64,000 nt of DNA from contig CAWDXO010000008.1 in the NCBI GenBank assembly GCA_963806335.1, positions 1-64,000 on the forward strand, given 5' to 3'. Of the stretch, positions 1 to 9,009 are shown in pieces; within the stretch, counting starts at the first letter, position 1, and each line of letters opens with the position of its first letter. The translations under genes and the position numbers were made by a program. This stretch comes from Palsa-504 sp963806335 (GTDB lineage: Bacteria; Actinomycetota; Actinomycetes; Streptosporangiales; Streptosporangiaceae). The notes under the pieces were generated by a model. That model saw only the letters and a list, made by a program, of their open reading frames with translations, ran no database searches and was not told the DNA's origin.

Positions 1-42
1 GCCCGCACCGGGACCGTCGCCGCTTCCTGGCCCGGCCGCTAA
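1..42 (+). other. possible 3' end of an upstream gene
   Basis: Frame 1 is open from the window edge to a TAA at 40-42 and has GC-rich third positions, so it could be the last 13 codons of a gene lying to the left. It is too short to recognise. The remaining bases up to the next gene hold a good ribosome binding site and nothing else I can see. Confidence 0.2.
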
Positions 43-95
43 AGCGTCGTCCACACCGGATCAGGCAGGCAGCCCAGGCCAAAGGAGATACCGAC

Positions 96-998
96 ATGCC
101 GAGCCAGGCCATGCAGGACGCGATCGACGCCCTAAGGGACCGGCGGAAGGCCAGCGGCGGCCAGGCCCCGCCGACGCTGGAAGAGCGCCGCGCCGCCTTC
201 GTCCCCGGGGACCGCCTTTATCCGGTGCCTGAGGACGTGCGGGTGCGGGAGGTGACCGCTGACGGGGTGCCAGCCCACTGGCTTGACGCCCCCAGAGCGG
301 ACACCGGCCGGGTGCTCCTGTTTCTGCACGGCGGAGGTTACGAGCTCGGGTCGCTGCGCAGCGACGGCGAGCTGGCCGCCCGGCTGGGCCGGGCCAGCGG
401 GATGCGGGTGCTGTTCCCCGAATACCGCCTGGCCCCCGAGAATCCCTTCCCCGCCGCCATCGACGACGTCCTGACCGCATGGCACTGGCTCCGCGCCGAC
501 CAGGACCTGAGCGCGCCATCAATAGCGGTGGCCGGCGACTCGGCTGGCGGAGGGCTCACCGTCGCCCTGCTCGTGGCCCTGCGTGACGCCGGGCAGGCAT
601 TGCCCGCGGCCGCCGCACTGATGTCCCCGACGGTGGATCTGACCAGCTCGGGGGCCTCGATGACCGAGCGCGCCGAGCAGGACCCGATCTCCACCCCCGC
701 CATGCTCCGCCAGTTCGCCGCCGACTACCTGGCCGGAGCTGACCCTAAGACGCCCCTGGCCTCGCCGCTGTTCGCCGCACTGCACGGGCTCCCGCCGCTG
801 CTTATCCAGGTAGGCACGGCCGACCTGCTGCTCAGCGATTCCGAACGCCTGGCCACAGCAGCAGCCCGAGCTGGCGTCGACGTCACCCTGCAGATCGGCG
901 AGGGCCTGCCCCACGTCTACCAGCTCCTGCTCGGCACCCCCGAGGCTGCCGAGGCCACCGACCGGATCGGGAAGTTCCTGCGGGCCCGGGTTCGCTAA
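96..998 (+). CDS. alpha/beta hydrolase, HSL-type esterase
   Basis: A 300-residue carboxylic-ester hydrolase of the hormone-sensitive-lipase family, probably cytoplasmic because no signal peptide is visible. The oxyanion motif HGGG is at residues 78-81 and the nucleophile elbow GDSAGG at 147-152 (Ser149). Asp243 and His273 (in LPHVY) are well placed to complete the triad. Length is normal for the family. The start is fixed by an AAAGGAGA ribosome site at 81-88, seven bases before the ATG. The gene is monocistronic in view, with a small acidic ORF downstream. The physiological ester cannot be deduced. Confidence 0.9.
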   Translation: MPSQAMQDAIDALRDRRKASGGQAPPTLEERRAAFVPGDRLYPVPEDVRVREVTADGVPAHWLDAPRADTGRVLLFLHGGGYELGSLRSDGELAARLGRASGMRVLFPEYRLAPENPFPAAIDDVLTAWHWLRADQDLSAPSIAVAGDSAGGGLTVALLVALRDAGQALPAAAALMSPTVDLTSSGASMTERAEQDPISTPAMLRQFAADYLAGADPKTPLASPLFAALHGLPPLLIQVGTADLLLSDSERLATAAARAGVDVTLQIGEGLPHVYQLLLGTPEAAEATDRIGKFLRARVR

Positions 999-1111
999 CC
1001 AGGCAGCCCACAGACAGCACGCTTCCCCGCGCCCGGCCCGTCGGGCTGCGACGCCTGGTTCCCCGGTACCGTGCAGGGCATGGAGTCCAGCTTCTGAAGG
1101 AGGATCTGGAA

Positions 1112-1294
1112 ATGAGTGACCGCAGGCCGGCGCCGGAAGACGCCGGCGATCAGCGTGGCAGCGAGCCCGACGTGGCGGACGCCGATGAGTTCGCCAAGAT
1201 GCGGGCTGTGATGCGCGCCTCGGAAAAGCACCGGGAAGGCGGGGTGGATCCAGAACTTGAGGACGCGGACGCAGATCCCGACCCTGACACCTGA
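1112..1294 (+). CDS. small acidic protein, unknown function
   Basis: A 60-residue ORF preceded by a strong GAAGGAGG ribosome site at 1095-1102. The product is hydrophilic and very acidic, with a run of Asp/Glu and Pro at the C-terminus, and has no membrane segment. I recognise no family. The ribosome site and codon bias make it more likely real than chance, but no homology supports it. Confidence 0.5.
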   Translation: MSDRRPAPEDAGDQRGSEPDVADADEFAKMRAVMRASEKHREGGVDPELEDADADPDPDT

Positions 1295-1467
1295 GCCCGG
1301 GGAGGCCTCGCGACCGGCACAATTTGTACCTGCAATCCCTCGTCCCGTGGGCCAGGTTGTCACCGCCGGTAACCTCGCGGCCGTGGCTGACAACCTTTGG
1401 TGGCCTTGGTTGCCGCGGTCGTCAGGACGATGACTGCTGGCGGGTTGAGCCGCGGTTGCCGGGCGGC

Positions 1468-2529
1468 TCAGGCGGCGCGACGGCGGACCAGCCAGACGGT
1501 GGCGGCGATGAGCAGCACTGACAGCGCGAGCAGCCATCCGCCCTCGATCCACTGGAATGGCCAGAACCGGCTGGCCGGCTGGTAGCTGGTCCATTGCGTG
1601 TAGCCGTGCGAGGTGAGGCACTGTGCGAGGGCTACCTCTTTCGGTTTGCCGCCAGGCCCCACCGCGCCCGGAGGGCCCGCTGGGCAGAACTGCTGAAGGA
1701 GTCGGTCGGGGGGCCAGCCGGCGAAGGCGAACCTGCCGCCCTTGGTCCACCACTGGCTGATGATCCACGCGGAGCCTGGCACGTTCAGGTTGCTGGTGAC
1801 CACCGGCGTCATGTAGGCCGGGCGCAGCCACCCGCCGGCCGCGAAGGCGAGCCCGGCGTAGGCGACCAGGGTGGCGACAATCGCGGGGACGACCCGGCGG
1901 ATGAGCATGCCGGCCAGGGCGCCGATCGCGAAGGCGGCCAGCGTCCAGGTGGCGAACGTGACCCCGCGCAGGTCGAACACGCCGGGAGAGAACGGTGTCA
2001 GCTCGGAAAGGCCTAGGGACTGGTTGGCTGCGGCGAAGTACGGCTGGTAGTACCAGGACAACAGCAGGCTGAACACCCCGGCGGCGGCCGCCACCGCGAC
2101 CGCGAGCAGCGCCAGCTTGGCGAGCGCCCAGCGCCACCGGCCGAAGCCCTGGGTCCAGGCGTACCGGAAGGTGCCGGTTTCCAGCTCCCGGCCCAGCACC
2201 GGCGCCCCGACGAACGCCCCGATCAGCACCGGCACCGCCTGCAGTATGAAGCCATTCGACAGGAAGCCGTTCGTGCCAATGATGCTGGTGCTCATGGCAG
2301 CGCAGGCGTCTGAGGCTCCCGGGCGGCAGGCGGCGACCGCGGCGGCGAAGACGTGGTGCGTTTTAAGGCCGGCGAGCCACAGGCACACCGCCAGCGCGCT
2401 GAGGAACACGGCCAAGCCGGCCAGCGCGATCCGGTGCTGCCGCCAGGTGACCCAGGCCATCCGCCGCCACGGCACCGGCCGCGGGCTCGCGTCCTGCTCT
2501 GGGCGGGCGGGCACTCTCAGCGCGGTCAT
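1468..2529 (-). CDS. ABC transporter permease (ABC-2 type)
   Basis: A 353-residue membrane protein with about six hydrophobic segments. The first follows a basic N-terminal stretch around residues 30-55, and the last is close to the C-terminus, which ends in an Arg-rich tail. It would form the membrane part of an exporter with the ATPase encoded immediately upstream: its ATG overlaps the ATPase stop codon (ATGA at 2526-2529), so the two are translationally coupled. It contains a large extracytoplasmic segment in the middle. The substrate is unknown; GntR(YtrA)-controlled exporters of this layout are often involved in antibiotic or envelope stress. Confidence 0.8.
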   Translation of the reverse strand: MTALRVPARPEQDASPRPVPWRRMAWVTWRQHRIALAGLAVFLSALAVCLWLAGLKTHHVFAAAVAACRPGASDACAAMSTSIIGTNGFLSNGFILQAVPVLIGAFVGAPVLGRELETGTFRYAWTQGFGRWRWALAKLALLAVAVAAAAGVFSLLLSWYYQPYFAAANQSLGLSELTPFSPGVFDLRGVTFATWTLAAFAIGALAGMLIRRVVPAIVATLVAYAGLAFAAGGWLRPAYMTPVVTSNLNVPGSAWIISQWWTKGGRFAFAGWPPDRLLQQFCPAGPPGAVGPGGKPKEVALAQCLTSHGYTQWTSYQPASRFWPFQWIEGGWLLALSVLLIAATVWLVRRRAA

Positions 2530-3458
2530 CGCGTCACCTCCGACGGTTCGCCAGCTTCAAGCGGCAGAGCCCGGCCGCGGGCCGGCCCGGGCAGCGCCGC
2601 GGCGCCGGGCTCGCGCAGGTAGGCCAGGGCAAGTTCCTCCAAGCCGACCGGATGCGCCTCCCAGCCCGCCGGGACCGGGTCGTCGGCGGCGGCCCGGACC
2701 AGCAGATGAGCCTGGGCCTGGGCGCGGCGGACATGCACCACCGGCCACTGCGCATACCGGCCGGCCTCGGCGGCCGGGCCGGTCAGTACCCGGTGGCAGG
2801 CGAGCAGGTCATCGACCTCCCCGGCCACCTGCACCCGGCCCCGCGACAACAGGATCAGGTAATCGGCCACCCGCTCCAGCTCGGCCAGCACGTGCGAGGA
2901 CAGCACCACCGACACGCCGTCTTCGGCCGCCGCCGTCAGCACCGTGGCCATGAAATCGTGCCGGGCCACCGGGTCCAGCATCGCCATCGGCTCATCCAGC
3001 ACCAGCAGCCGCGGCCGGCGGGCCAGCGCCAGGGTCAGCGCGAGCTGCGCCTGCTGGCCGCCGGACAGCTTCCCGGCCTTCCGCTTCGGCGGGATGCCCA
3101 GCTCGGCCAGCCGGGCCCGCGCGTAGGGCTGGTCGAAGCGGCGGTTCAGGTTTGCCGTCAGGTGCAGCATGTCGGCCGCGGACAGGTTCTTGTACAGCGG
3201 CGTGTCCTGCGCGACGAACGCGATGCCGTCCAGCGCGGCCGGCGACCCGGGCGGCCGGCCGCCGAGCACGGTCACGCCACCCGCGCTTGGTTCGGCCAGG
3301 CCGACCGCCAGGTTCAGCAGCGTGGTCTTACCCGCGCCGTTCGGGCCGACCAGCGCGGCCACGTGCCCGGCCGGGACCGCCAGGTTGCACTCCCGCAGCG
3401 CCCAGGTGCCCCCGTACCGCTTACCCAGCCCGCTGGCCTCGATCACGTTCACGCTCAT
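2526..3458 (-). CDS. ABC transporter ATP-binding protein
   Basis: A 310-residue ATPase subunit. The Walker A motif GPNGAGKTT lies near residue 38-46, the signature LSGGQQ near residue 135, and Walker B LLVLDEP just after, followed by the D-loop and an H-loop His in LSSHVLAELE. The ~90-residue C-terminal extension is typical of ABC-2 drug/lantibiotic-type exporters. Its start overlaps the stop of the GntR regulator (ATGA at 3455-3458) and its stop overlaps the permease start. The three genes therefore form one translationally coupled operon. Confidence 0.92.
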   Translation of the reverse strand: MSVNVIEASGLGKRYGGTWALRECNLAVPAGHVAALVGPNGAGKTTLLNLAVGLAEPSAGGVTVLGGRPPGSPAALDGIAFVAQDTPLYKNLSAADMLHLTANLNRRFDQPYARARLAELGIPPKRKAGKLSGGQQAQLALTLALARRPRLLVLDEPMAMLDPVARHDFMATVLTAAAEDGVSVVLSSHVLAELERVADYLILLSRGRVQVAGEVDDLLACHRVLTGPAAEAGRYAQWPVVHVRRAQAQAHLLVRAAADDPVPAGWEAHPVGLEELALAYLREPGAAALPGPARGRALPLEAGEPSEVTR

Positions 3459-4213
3459 GCGACGCCCTCCGTTCCGTCACTCGCCGCGCCGCGGCGGACC
3501 CGCGACCCGCCGCGGCGCTCATGGAAATCCCGCAGCGCGCTGGTGAACAGCGCCACCATCCCGTCCTCGTCCAGCCCGGCCCCGTCCGCGGCCGCCAGCC
3601 AGCCCAGCAGGGCCTTTCTCAGCCCGGCCAGCTCGGGCAGCGCGACCTGGCTCAGCGTGGCCTGGATGAACGTGCCCTGGCCGGGCCGCCCCGCCGTCAG
3701 GCCCTTGGTCTCCAGTTCCTTGTAGGCCTTCAGCACCGTGTTCGGGTTGATCGCCAGCGAGGCGACCACGTCCCGGACCTTCGGCAGCTGATCGCCCAGC
3801 GTGAGATACCCCAGCCGCAGCGCGTGCTCCACCTGGTGCACCAGCTGCAGGTAAGTCGGCACCCCCGAGGCCGCATCCAGCCGGAACTCGATCGGCGACC
3901 CCGGCCCGCGCGGCTCGCCCCCCGGCGTGCCGCCGCCACCCCGCGGCAACCCGGACACTGCCGGTGCCCCCGTTTCCGGCAGGCCGGCGAACAGCCCTCT
4001 CAGGTCGCCCCGGGTCCTAGCGCTCATCGCCCGCCCGACCCGGTCCTCGAACTCAGCCCGGTCGAGGCGGCCAGCAGCGAAGTGCTCGGCCAGCCGGCCG
4101 GCGACCGCCTCACGCTCGGCGTCGGAGACGCGCAGGTGCTGATCGGAATACATGCCGCCGCCCACAGGCGACGCACCAGCCCCGCCCGCGCCGTTACCCT
4201 TATCTATGACCAT
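3455..4213 (-). CDS. DUF1707-GntR (YtrA-type) transcriptional regulator
   Basis: A 252-residue regulator with a DUF1707 domain (about residues 27-77, with RVSDAERE and ARTRGDL motifs). A Pro/Gly-rich linker follows, then a GntR winged helix (about 125-190, with PTYLQLVHQVE, NPNTVLKAY and GQGTF). The ligand domain is very short, as in the YtrA subfamily, which represses neighbouring ABC transporter genes. It is first in the operon with the ATPase and permease. The ATG at 4213 lies at the predicted transcription start of the promoter upstream, so the message is probably leaderless. An internal ATG at 4153 is a possible alternative start. Confidence 0.88.
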   Translation of the reverse strand: MVIDKGNGAGGAGASPVGGGMYSDQHLRVSDAEREAVAGRLAEHFAAGRLDRAEFEDRVGRAMSARTRGDLRGLFAGLPETGAPAVSGLPRGGGGTPGGEPRGPGSPIEFRLDAASGVPTYLQLVHQVEHALRLGYLTLGDQLPKVRDVVASLAINPNTVLKAYKELETKGLTAGRPGQGTFIQATLSQVALPELAGLRKALLGWLAAADGAGLDEDGMVALFTSALRDFHERRGGSRVRRGAASDGTEGVA

Positions 4214-4248
4214 AAGACATGCATACAGTCGATAATCCGGCTTGTCAA
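4213..4248 (-). promoter_or_regulatory. sigma70-like promoter of the GntR-ABC operon, leaderless
   Basis: On the minus strand TTGACA (complement of 4243-4248) is followed by a 17-nt spacer and TATGCA (complement of 4220-4225). Seven bases after the -10 box comes the ATG of the regulator, so transcription should start at or next to the start codon. The region is AT-richer than its surroundings and contains ATGCAT, a possible part of the GntR operator. Confidence 0.55.
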
Positions 4249-4548
4249 CCTGACAGCCCTACGGCAGCAGCGCAGCGCGTGCTAGCCGGACCCACCGCAC
4301 AGATACGCCCTCCCGCATGGACGGTGACGCCCACGACGGCCTCCGCGCTCGACCCGACTACGGCCCCGCAGCTACCCGGCCCCGCCAGCATCACCGGCCC
4401 AAAACCCGAGAACTACGAAAGTCGAGGGCATGAGAGGATGGGCTGGCGGGCTCAGTACCGGGACGGTTGAGAAGGCTTGCCCTAATTGCACCCGCGGATC
4501 TGCCGCCGCTTGAAAGAGTTCCGGCAATTAGCGCCGGCGGTCGTGCGG
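4249..4548. other. intergenic, no gene seen
   Basis: The 300 bases between the GntR promoter and the 3' end of the GYD gene contain only a low-complexity open frame on the plus strand (Pro/Thr-rich, no ribosome site). I see no convincing gene or structured element. Confidence 0.4.
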
Positions 4549-4872
4549 CTAGCGCGCTTTCCGGGTTTTGACAATCCTGCGTTTGCGCAAAGACTCAAGC
4601 CATTCCGGCCCGCTGAGCAGTCGCGTGGTCTTGGCCGACTTGACCTCGCCTGCGGCGGCAACTGCCATCGCGACGCTGGCAGCGGTCATATCATCGGGAG
4701 CCTCATACACGACGAGCAAGTCATACTCGCCAAACGGAAAGCCAGCCACCACGATCTTGGCTCCCAGGTCCTCCAGTGTCGGCCTGATCGCTTCCACGGG
4801 GTCTTGCGGCTCCGTAAGCTGAGCCGCCATCGACTTGGCGGTATAGGAGGCTTGGTACATGTACAGCGTCAT
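4549..4872 (-). CDS. GYD domain protein
   Basis: A 107-residue protein of the GYD family (dimeric alpha-beta barrel-like fold, function unknown). The N-terminus MTLYMYQASYT and the FGEYDLLVVYEAPDD stretch near residues 50-64 are characteristic. The start at 4872 is chosen because GAGGGGA precedes it at good spacing, whereas the in-frame codons further upstream have none. The C-terminus is basic (KRRIVKTRKAR). It stands alone, convergent with nothing obvious. Confidence 0.8.
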   Translation of the reverse strand: MTLYMYQASYTAKSMAAQLTEPQDPVEAIRPTLEDLGAKIVVAGFPFGEYDLLVVYEAPDDMTAASVAMAVAAAGEVKSAKTTRLLSGPEWLESLRKRRIVKTRKAR

Positions 4873-5372
4873 CGAGATTCCCCTCAGGTGGGAACAGGCG
4901 AAGGGATCACCTGCCAGTCCCCGTGACGCCCGGCGGCTTCTGCCGACGTGGGCGAGGTAACGGGCTGGAGACCACTGCGGTGTAAAGATCGTAGACCCGG
5001 CCCAGACGGGCACACCAGTCTCCGCCTCGCAGACGAACCCCTTTACTCAGACACGCCAGAGCCCTCGAATCCGGCCAGCTGGCTAGACTCCGGCCGATGC
5101 TGTCGGGCGGCGTGCGCATCGACAGCGGCATGAGCGCGCGTTTCCGCCGGTCTTATAGCAACTGGCACCGTCTTCGACATCTTTTTCACACCAATAACAT
5201 TGCGCGAAAGCCATGTCAGTGACCCTCTGCCCATGTCGCTCATATCCAACGCGGCTGAAATCCTGTCCAGGTTCGCTTTTGCGGCGAGAGCCGCCACCAG
5301 TGGACCTGGTTCACCAGGGCTTCTCCCGAAAAGAGATGCGAGCTTATTCGTTGTTGTCCTGTATCACTGAGA
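4873..5372. other. intergenic, no confident gene
   Basis: This is a less GC-rich stretch. A minus-strand open frame from 5297 to 5043 (84 codons) contains a plausible segment, DMSDMGRGSLTWLSRNVIG, but it has no recognised homology or ribosome site and could be a decayed fragment. Nothing else is visible. Confidence 0.3.
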
Positions 5373-5742
5373 ATGTCCAAATTATTGGTAACTGGTCAGG
5401 TACCGGTGTTCTGGCTTGGCGTCAAGGCCTCGGTCTCGTTTTACCCGCGCATGCTGGGCATGACCGAGACGACCTTTGCCGACGGCCGCAAGGCCCTGCT
5501 GTCCAGGTCTAGCAAGATCAACCTGCACCGGGCGGGGCACGAGTTCGCGCCAAAAGCCGCGGCGCCGACGCCCGGGAAGCGCGGACCTGGACCTGATCGT
5601 CTATGACGACCTGTATAACGCGCGGGAACTGCGCGCGGCGGCCGGGGTGGCGGTCGAGGTCGGGGCCGGGCGAGGCCGTCACACGCGCGGAAACTATCCG
5701 CACATGTGGTCGGGAGCCGGCGTTCCAAGGACCCGGGTTTGA
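5373..5742 (+). pseudogene. VOC/glyoxalase family pseudogene
   Basis: Two overlapping frames together resemble a glyoxalase/bleomycin-resistance (VOC) protein. The first frame has SFYPRMLGM, TFADGRKALL, KINLHRAGHEF and APTPG. After an extra base near 5575 the similarity continues in another frame with SADLDLIVYDDL and LRAAAGVAVEVG. The last part, which normally carries the final metal ligand (DPDGN), is missing. The N-terminus before residue 15 also looks scrambled. It is a remnant of a family represented intact at 10612. Confidence 0.65.
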
Positions 5743-5779
5743 CGTGGGCACGAGGTCCCGGCTGCGGAACCACCCGATG

Positions 5780-5878
5780 CCCGTCGAGCTGCGGACCCGG
5801 ATTCACCTGCGGGAACCAGCCGTCGGCAAGCCGCCCGGCGCGACGGTAGGCGCGCGGCGACTGACCGCCGATCCGCAT
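5780..5878 (-). pseudogene. LLM-class flavin oxidoreductase C-terminal remnant
   Basis: About 33 codons on the minus strand read GGQSPRAYRRAGRLADGWF and PGPQLD, which is the conserved C-terminal region of F420/FMN-dependent luciferase-like oxidoreductases. The similarity stops abruptly on both sides, and no other part of the gene is present. The following hydrolase gene begins at its 5' end. I read it as a deletion scar. Confidence 0.5.
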
Positions 5879-5939
5879 GCCACCTCCCTATCCCGAAGAT
5901 TATCCGAGCGGCCCGCCCCCGGGGGAGGAAGATGGCGGC

Positions 5940-6785
5940 ATGGAGCGCTTCACCAACGCGGCGTTCAGCTTCGAGGTCACCGACACCGCCGCAGCCGGCC
6001 GGGCCGGGCCGGAAGGCGTCGCCATCCTCATGCACGGCTTTCCGCAGGACCGCCGCTGCTGGGACCGGGTGACGTCCGCGCTCGCCACGGACGGCTACCG
6101 GGTCCTGGCACCCGACCTGCGCGGCTACTCTCCCGGGGCGCGGCCAGCCGCCCGGTCCGCATACCGGAACTCCCAGCTGGCAGCGGACGTGCTCGCCCTG
6201 GCCGACGCAGCGGGAGCGGAACGGTTCCACCTGGCCGGGCACGACTGGGGTGCCGCCCTGGCCTGGTACGTGGCGGGCCGCCATCCGGGGCGGGTGACCT
6301 CGCTGGCCGCGTTGTCGGTGCCGCACCCGCAGGCGTTCACCCGGGCCCTGATCACCGGCAGCCAGGCGGCCCGCTCATGGTACATGGCCGCCTGGCAACT
6401 GCCCTGGCTGCCCGAGCGCGCGCTCGGCCGCCGTGGCGGCCAGGCCTTCCGCGACACCCTGATCCGGACCGGCCTCGATCCGGCCAGCGCGGACCGCTAC
6501 GCCGACCGGGCCCGGGACCCGGCCGTACTGCGCGGTGCGCTCAACTGGTACCGGGCCATGCCGTTCAGCCTGCGCGAGCCGGCCGGGCCGATCCGGGTGC
6601 CGACGATGTTCGCCTGGGGCAACCGCGACCGGTTCATCTCGCGGACCGCGGCCGAACTGTGCGGGCGCTACGTCACCGGGCCCTACCGCTTCACCGAACT
6701 CGACGGCGCCTCGCACTGGCTGCCCGAACAGGCCGCCGGCCAGGTGGCGGCGCTGCTCGCGGAGCACTTCGCGGCGACGCCCTGA
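5940..6785 (+). CDS. alpha/beta hydrolase, epoxide-hydrolase-like
   Basis: A 281-residue hydrolase. Visible motifs are the oxyanion-hole MHGFPQ, the nucleophile elbow AGHDWGAAL with Asp as nucleophile (as in epoxide hydrolases and haloalkane dehalogenases), a candidate acid in WGNRDRF, and the base His in GASHWLPEQ. This order (Asp-Asp-His, alkyl-enzyme type) favours an epoxide hydrolase over an esterase. The start at 5940 is chosen over an in-frame ATG at 5877 because GGAGGAAG sits about ten bases before it, and because the upstream codons overlap the oxidoreductase remnant and look non-domain. Confidence 0.85.
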   Translation: MERFTNAAFSFEVTDTAAAGRAGPEGVAILMHGFPQDRRCWDRVTSALATDGYRVLAPDLRGYSPGARPAARSAYRNSQLAADVLALADAAGAERFHLAGHDWGAALAWYVAGRHPGRVTSLAALSVPHPQAFTRALITGSQAARSWYMAAWQLPWLPERALGRRGGQAFRDTLIRTGLDPASADRYADRARDPAVLRGALNWYRAMPFSLREPAGPIRVPTMFAWGNRDRFISRTAAELCGRYVTGPYRFTELDGASHWLPEQAAGQVAALLAEHFAATP

Positions 6786-6868
6786 CAGCTGGGCAGGCCG
6801 ACGGATCCCGACCGGGAATTACGGAATCCGCCGACGCGATTACCTGTCGTTATTACCAGTCGCGACAT

Positions 6869-7027
6869 TCATCCTGCCCGCCTGCATCCGACCGAAGTAA
6901 ATAAACACGGGCATTCCTTATGTTCATTGCCTAGCAGTTGGCCTACCCTCGGGACGTACTTCTGGTAAGCGGCGGCCGCGATCGCGCGAAGGGCATCCAC
7001 GTCGCCGGGAACTGCACGGCGGATCAT
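6869..7027 (-). pseudogene. GNAT acetyltransferase N-terminal remnant
   Basis: The frame starting at 7027 reads IRRAVPGDVDALRAIAAAAY then KYVPRVG, which matches the first ~30 residues of GNAT-family N-acetyltransferases. It then runs into unrelated sequence and stops. The acetyl-CoA binding region is absent, so it cannot be functional. Confidence 0.5.
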
Positions 7028-7172
7028 CGCCACAGCCGGAGCATGCGGCTGGCCGGCCCGTGAAGCCAAGCGGGCCTTTCGAAGTGCCAGGGAGGGCGTT
7101 CCGGCAGGCCCCGTAGTCCGGGTGAATCACCGGATGTAAAGATGCATCAACGCGATCGTGTCGGAGGAATCG

Positions 7173-8642
7173 ATGGAGCCCGTGGTCAAGACGGTTTACG
7201 GGAAAGTACGTGGTCTGGTCTCCGACGGGGTCGCCTCGTTTAGGGGGATCTCCTACGCAGCCCCGCCGTTCGGCCCGAACCGGATGAGGCCTCCGGCACG
7301 TCCAGAGGCATGGGATGGTGTCCGGGATGTCATGGCATACGGTCCGACGGTCCCCAAGCCGGGGTACCCGAAACCCTACGACGAGCTTCTCCCCGATCCG
7401 GTGATAGCCGGCGACGACTGCCTGAACCTGAACGTCTGGACCCCGGATCCCGGCCGCGCCGGCCTCCCGGTCATGGTGTGGATACACGGAGGCGCGTTCG
7501 TGAACGGCTCCGGGGCCGTCGCCCAGTACGCCGGGGACCGCTTCGCGCGCGACGGCGTCGTATGCGTGACCATTAACTACCGCCTCGGCTGCGACGGCTT
7601 CCTCTTCCTGGACGACACCAGCCCCAACCGCGGATTGCTCGACCAGATGGCGGCCCTGGAGTGGGTGCAGGAGAACATCGCCGCCTTCGGCGGTGATCCG
7701 GGCAATGTCACGATATTCGGCGAGTCCGCCGGGGCGTTCAGCATCGCGACACTGTTGTCGATGCCGACGGCAGAAGGCTTGTTCCGCAGGGCGATTCTCC
7801 AGAGCGGAGCCGGACATCACGTCCTGTCGGCCGGCACGGCTCGCATGGTGTCGGCCGAGCTGGCTCGGCGGCTTAGCGTGGCGCCGACCCGGGAGGGTTT
7901 CGCGGCCGTGCCAGTGGACCGCCTCGTCGCCGCCCAGAGACAGCTTTCGGCAGATATCGCCCTGAACCCCGACCCGAGCCGGTGGCGCGAGATCACCGCC
8001 AACCTGATGGCCTTCGAACCGGTAGTGGACGGGCAGCTCCTGCCCGCCAGGCCCATCGACGGCATTGCCAGCGGGAACGGCCGTCACGCCGATCTTCTCG
8101 TCGGCACCAACCGGGACGAGCACCGCCTGTTCCTCGTGCCGACGGGCGTGGCGGATGCAACCGACGACGCCACCTTGCAGGTGGTCGCGGGCGCGCTCGG
8201 GCTCGATGCGCCGGGGCTGGCGACCTACCGGACGGCCGCGCCGAGCGCCGGGGACGCCCTGGCTGCCGTGCTCACCGACTGGTTCTATAGAATCCCGGCC
8301 ATACGTCTGGCCGAGGCTCACCAAGGGCACTCGTACATGTACGAGTTCGGGTGGAATTCGCCGGTGTTGGGTGGTCGGCTCGGCGCATGTCATGCACTCG
8401 AGATCGGCTTCGTGTTCGATACCCTCGACGCGGAGGGAAGCGAGGCGCTGTACGGCTTGTCGCCGCCGGCGGAGCTAGCGGCCGCCGTGCACAAGGCCTG
8501 GATCGATTTCGCACAATCGGGCCGGCCTGGTTGGGATGCCTACGACCTCGATAGCCGCGCCACCATGACCTTCGACCTCAACAACGCCCTGATTCACGAC
8601 CCACGGCCCGGCCAGCGCGCCGTCTGGGAGGGTATCCGTTAG
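7173..8642 (+). CDS. type-B carboxylesterase / para-nitrobenzyl esterase family
   Basis: A 489-residue carboxylesterase. The N-terminal GKVRG and FRGISYAAPPFG segment, EDCLNLNVW-like DDCLNLNVW at 81-89, oxyanion HGGAF at 105-109 and nucleophile elbow FGESAGA with Ser185 are typical. A Glu in TNRDEHR and the His in GACHALEIGFVF complete a Ser-Glu-His triad. No signal peptide is seen, so it is likely cytoplasmic. The start at 7173 follows GGAGGAA at close spacing; an in-frame GTG at 7158 lies before that site and is less likely. It is monocistronic. Confidence 0.9.
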   Translation: MEPVVKTVYGKVRGLVSDGVASFRGISYAAPPFGPNRMRPPARPEAWDGVRDVMAYGPTVPKPGYPKPYDELLPDPVIAGDDCLNLNVWTPDPGRAGLPVMVWIHGGAFVNGSGAVAQYAGDRFARDGVVCVTINYRLGCDGFLFLDDTSPNRGLLDQMAALEWVQENIAAFGGDPGNVTIFGESAGAFSIATLLSMPTAEGLFRRAILQSGAGHHVLSAGTARMVSAELARRLSVAPTREGFAAVPVDRLVAAQRQLSADIALNPDPSRWREITANLMAFEPVVDGQLLPARPIDGIASGNGRHADLLVGTNRDEHRLFLVPTGVADATDDATLQVVAGALGLDAPGLATYRTAAPSAGDALAAVLTDWFYRIPAIRLAEAHQGHSYMYEFGWNSPVLGGRLGACHALEIGFVFDTLDAEGSEALYGLSPPAELAAAVHKAWIDFAQSGRPGWDAYDLDSRATMTFDLNNALIHDPRPGQRAVWEGIR

Positions 8643-9009
8643 CCCCTGCGCGACCTCAACTGCGTTCCCACTGGCCCAAGGGATGACGAAGAGACATTGT
8701 CATGCCTGGGCCAGCCGCGTTCCCATACCTCTGCCCACCGCTGGGCTGCCTGTCGCGTATCCACACGTCAAACCCTAGACAAGTGCACCGACAACGGCCC
8801 GGCCGACAGGATGACGAGCAACTCTCGTGCCGCGAGTCGCGCGCAGGTTTCAGCATGATGTGCCCGTGCCGCCGCTGGATGCGGCCTCGACAAGAAACCG
8901 CGACCAGCGACCCATGGGTCTCCGGTAGACCAGTCCAGCCGGTGCTGGATCGGAGGTCGGCCTCGACGTAATGCCGATCGACAGGCTGACGCTGAGTGAC
9001 GGGCGCGGT
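8643..9009. other. intergenic with short palindromes
   Basis: No gene is convincing here. A 12-bp perfect palindrome GACCCATGGGTC lies at 8909-8920, and a small hairpin TCCAGC-CGGT-GCTGGA lies at 8935-8950. Both are between the 3' ends of the esterase and the amine oxidase, where they may act in transcription termination, though no T-tract follows. Confidence 0.35.
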
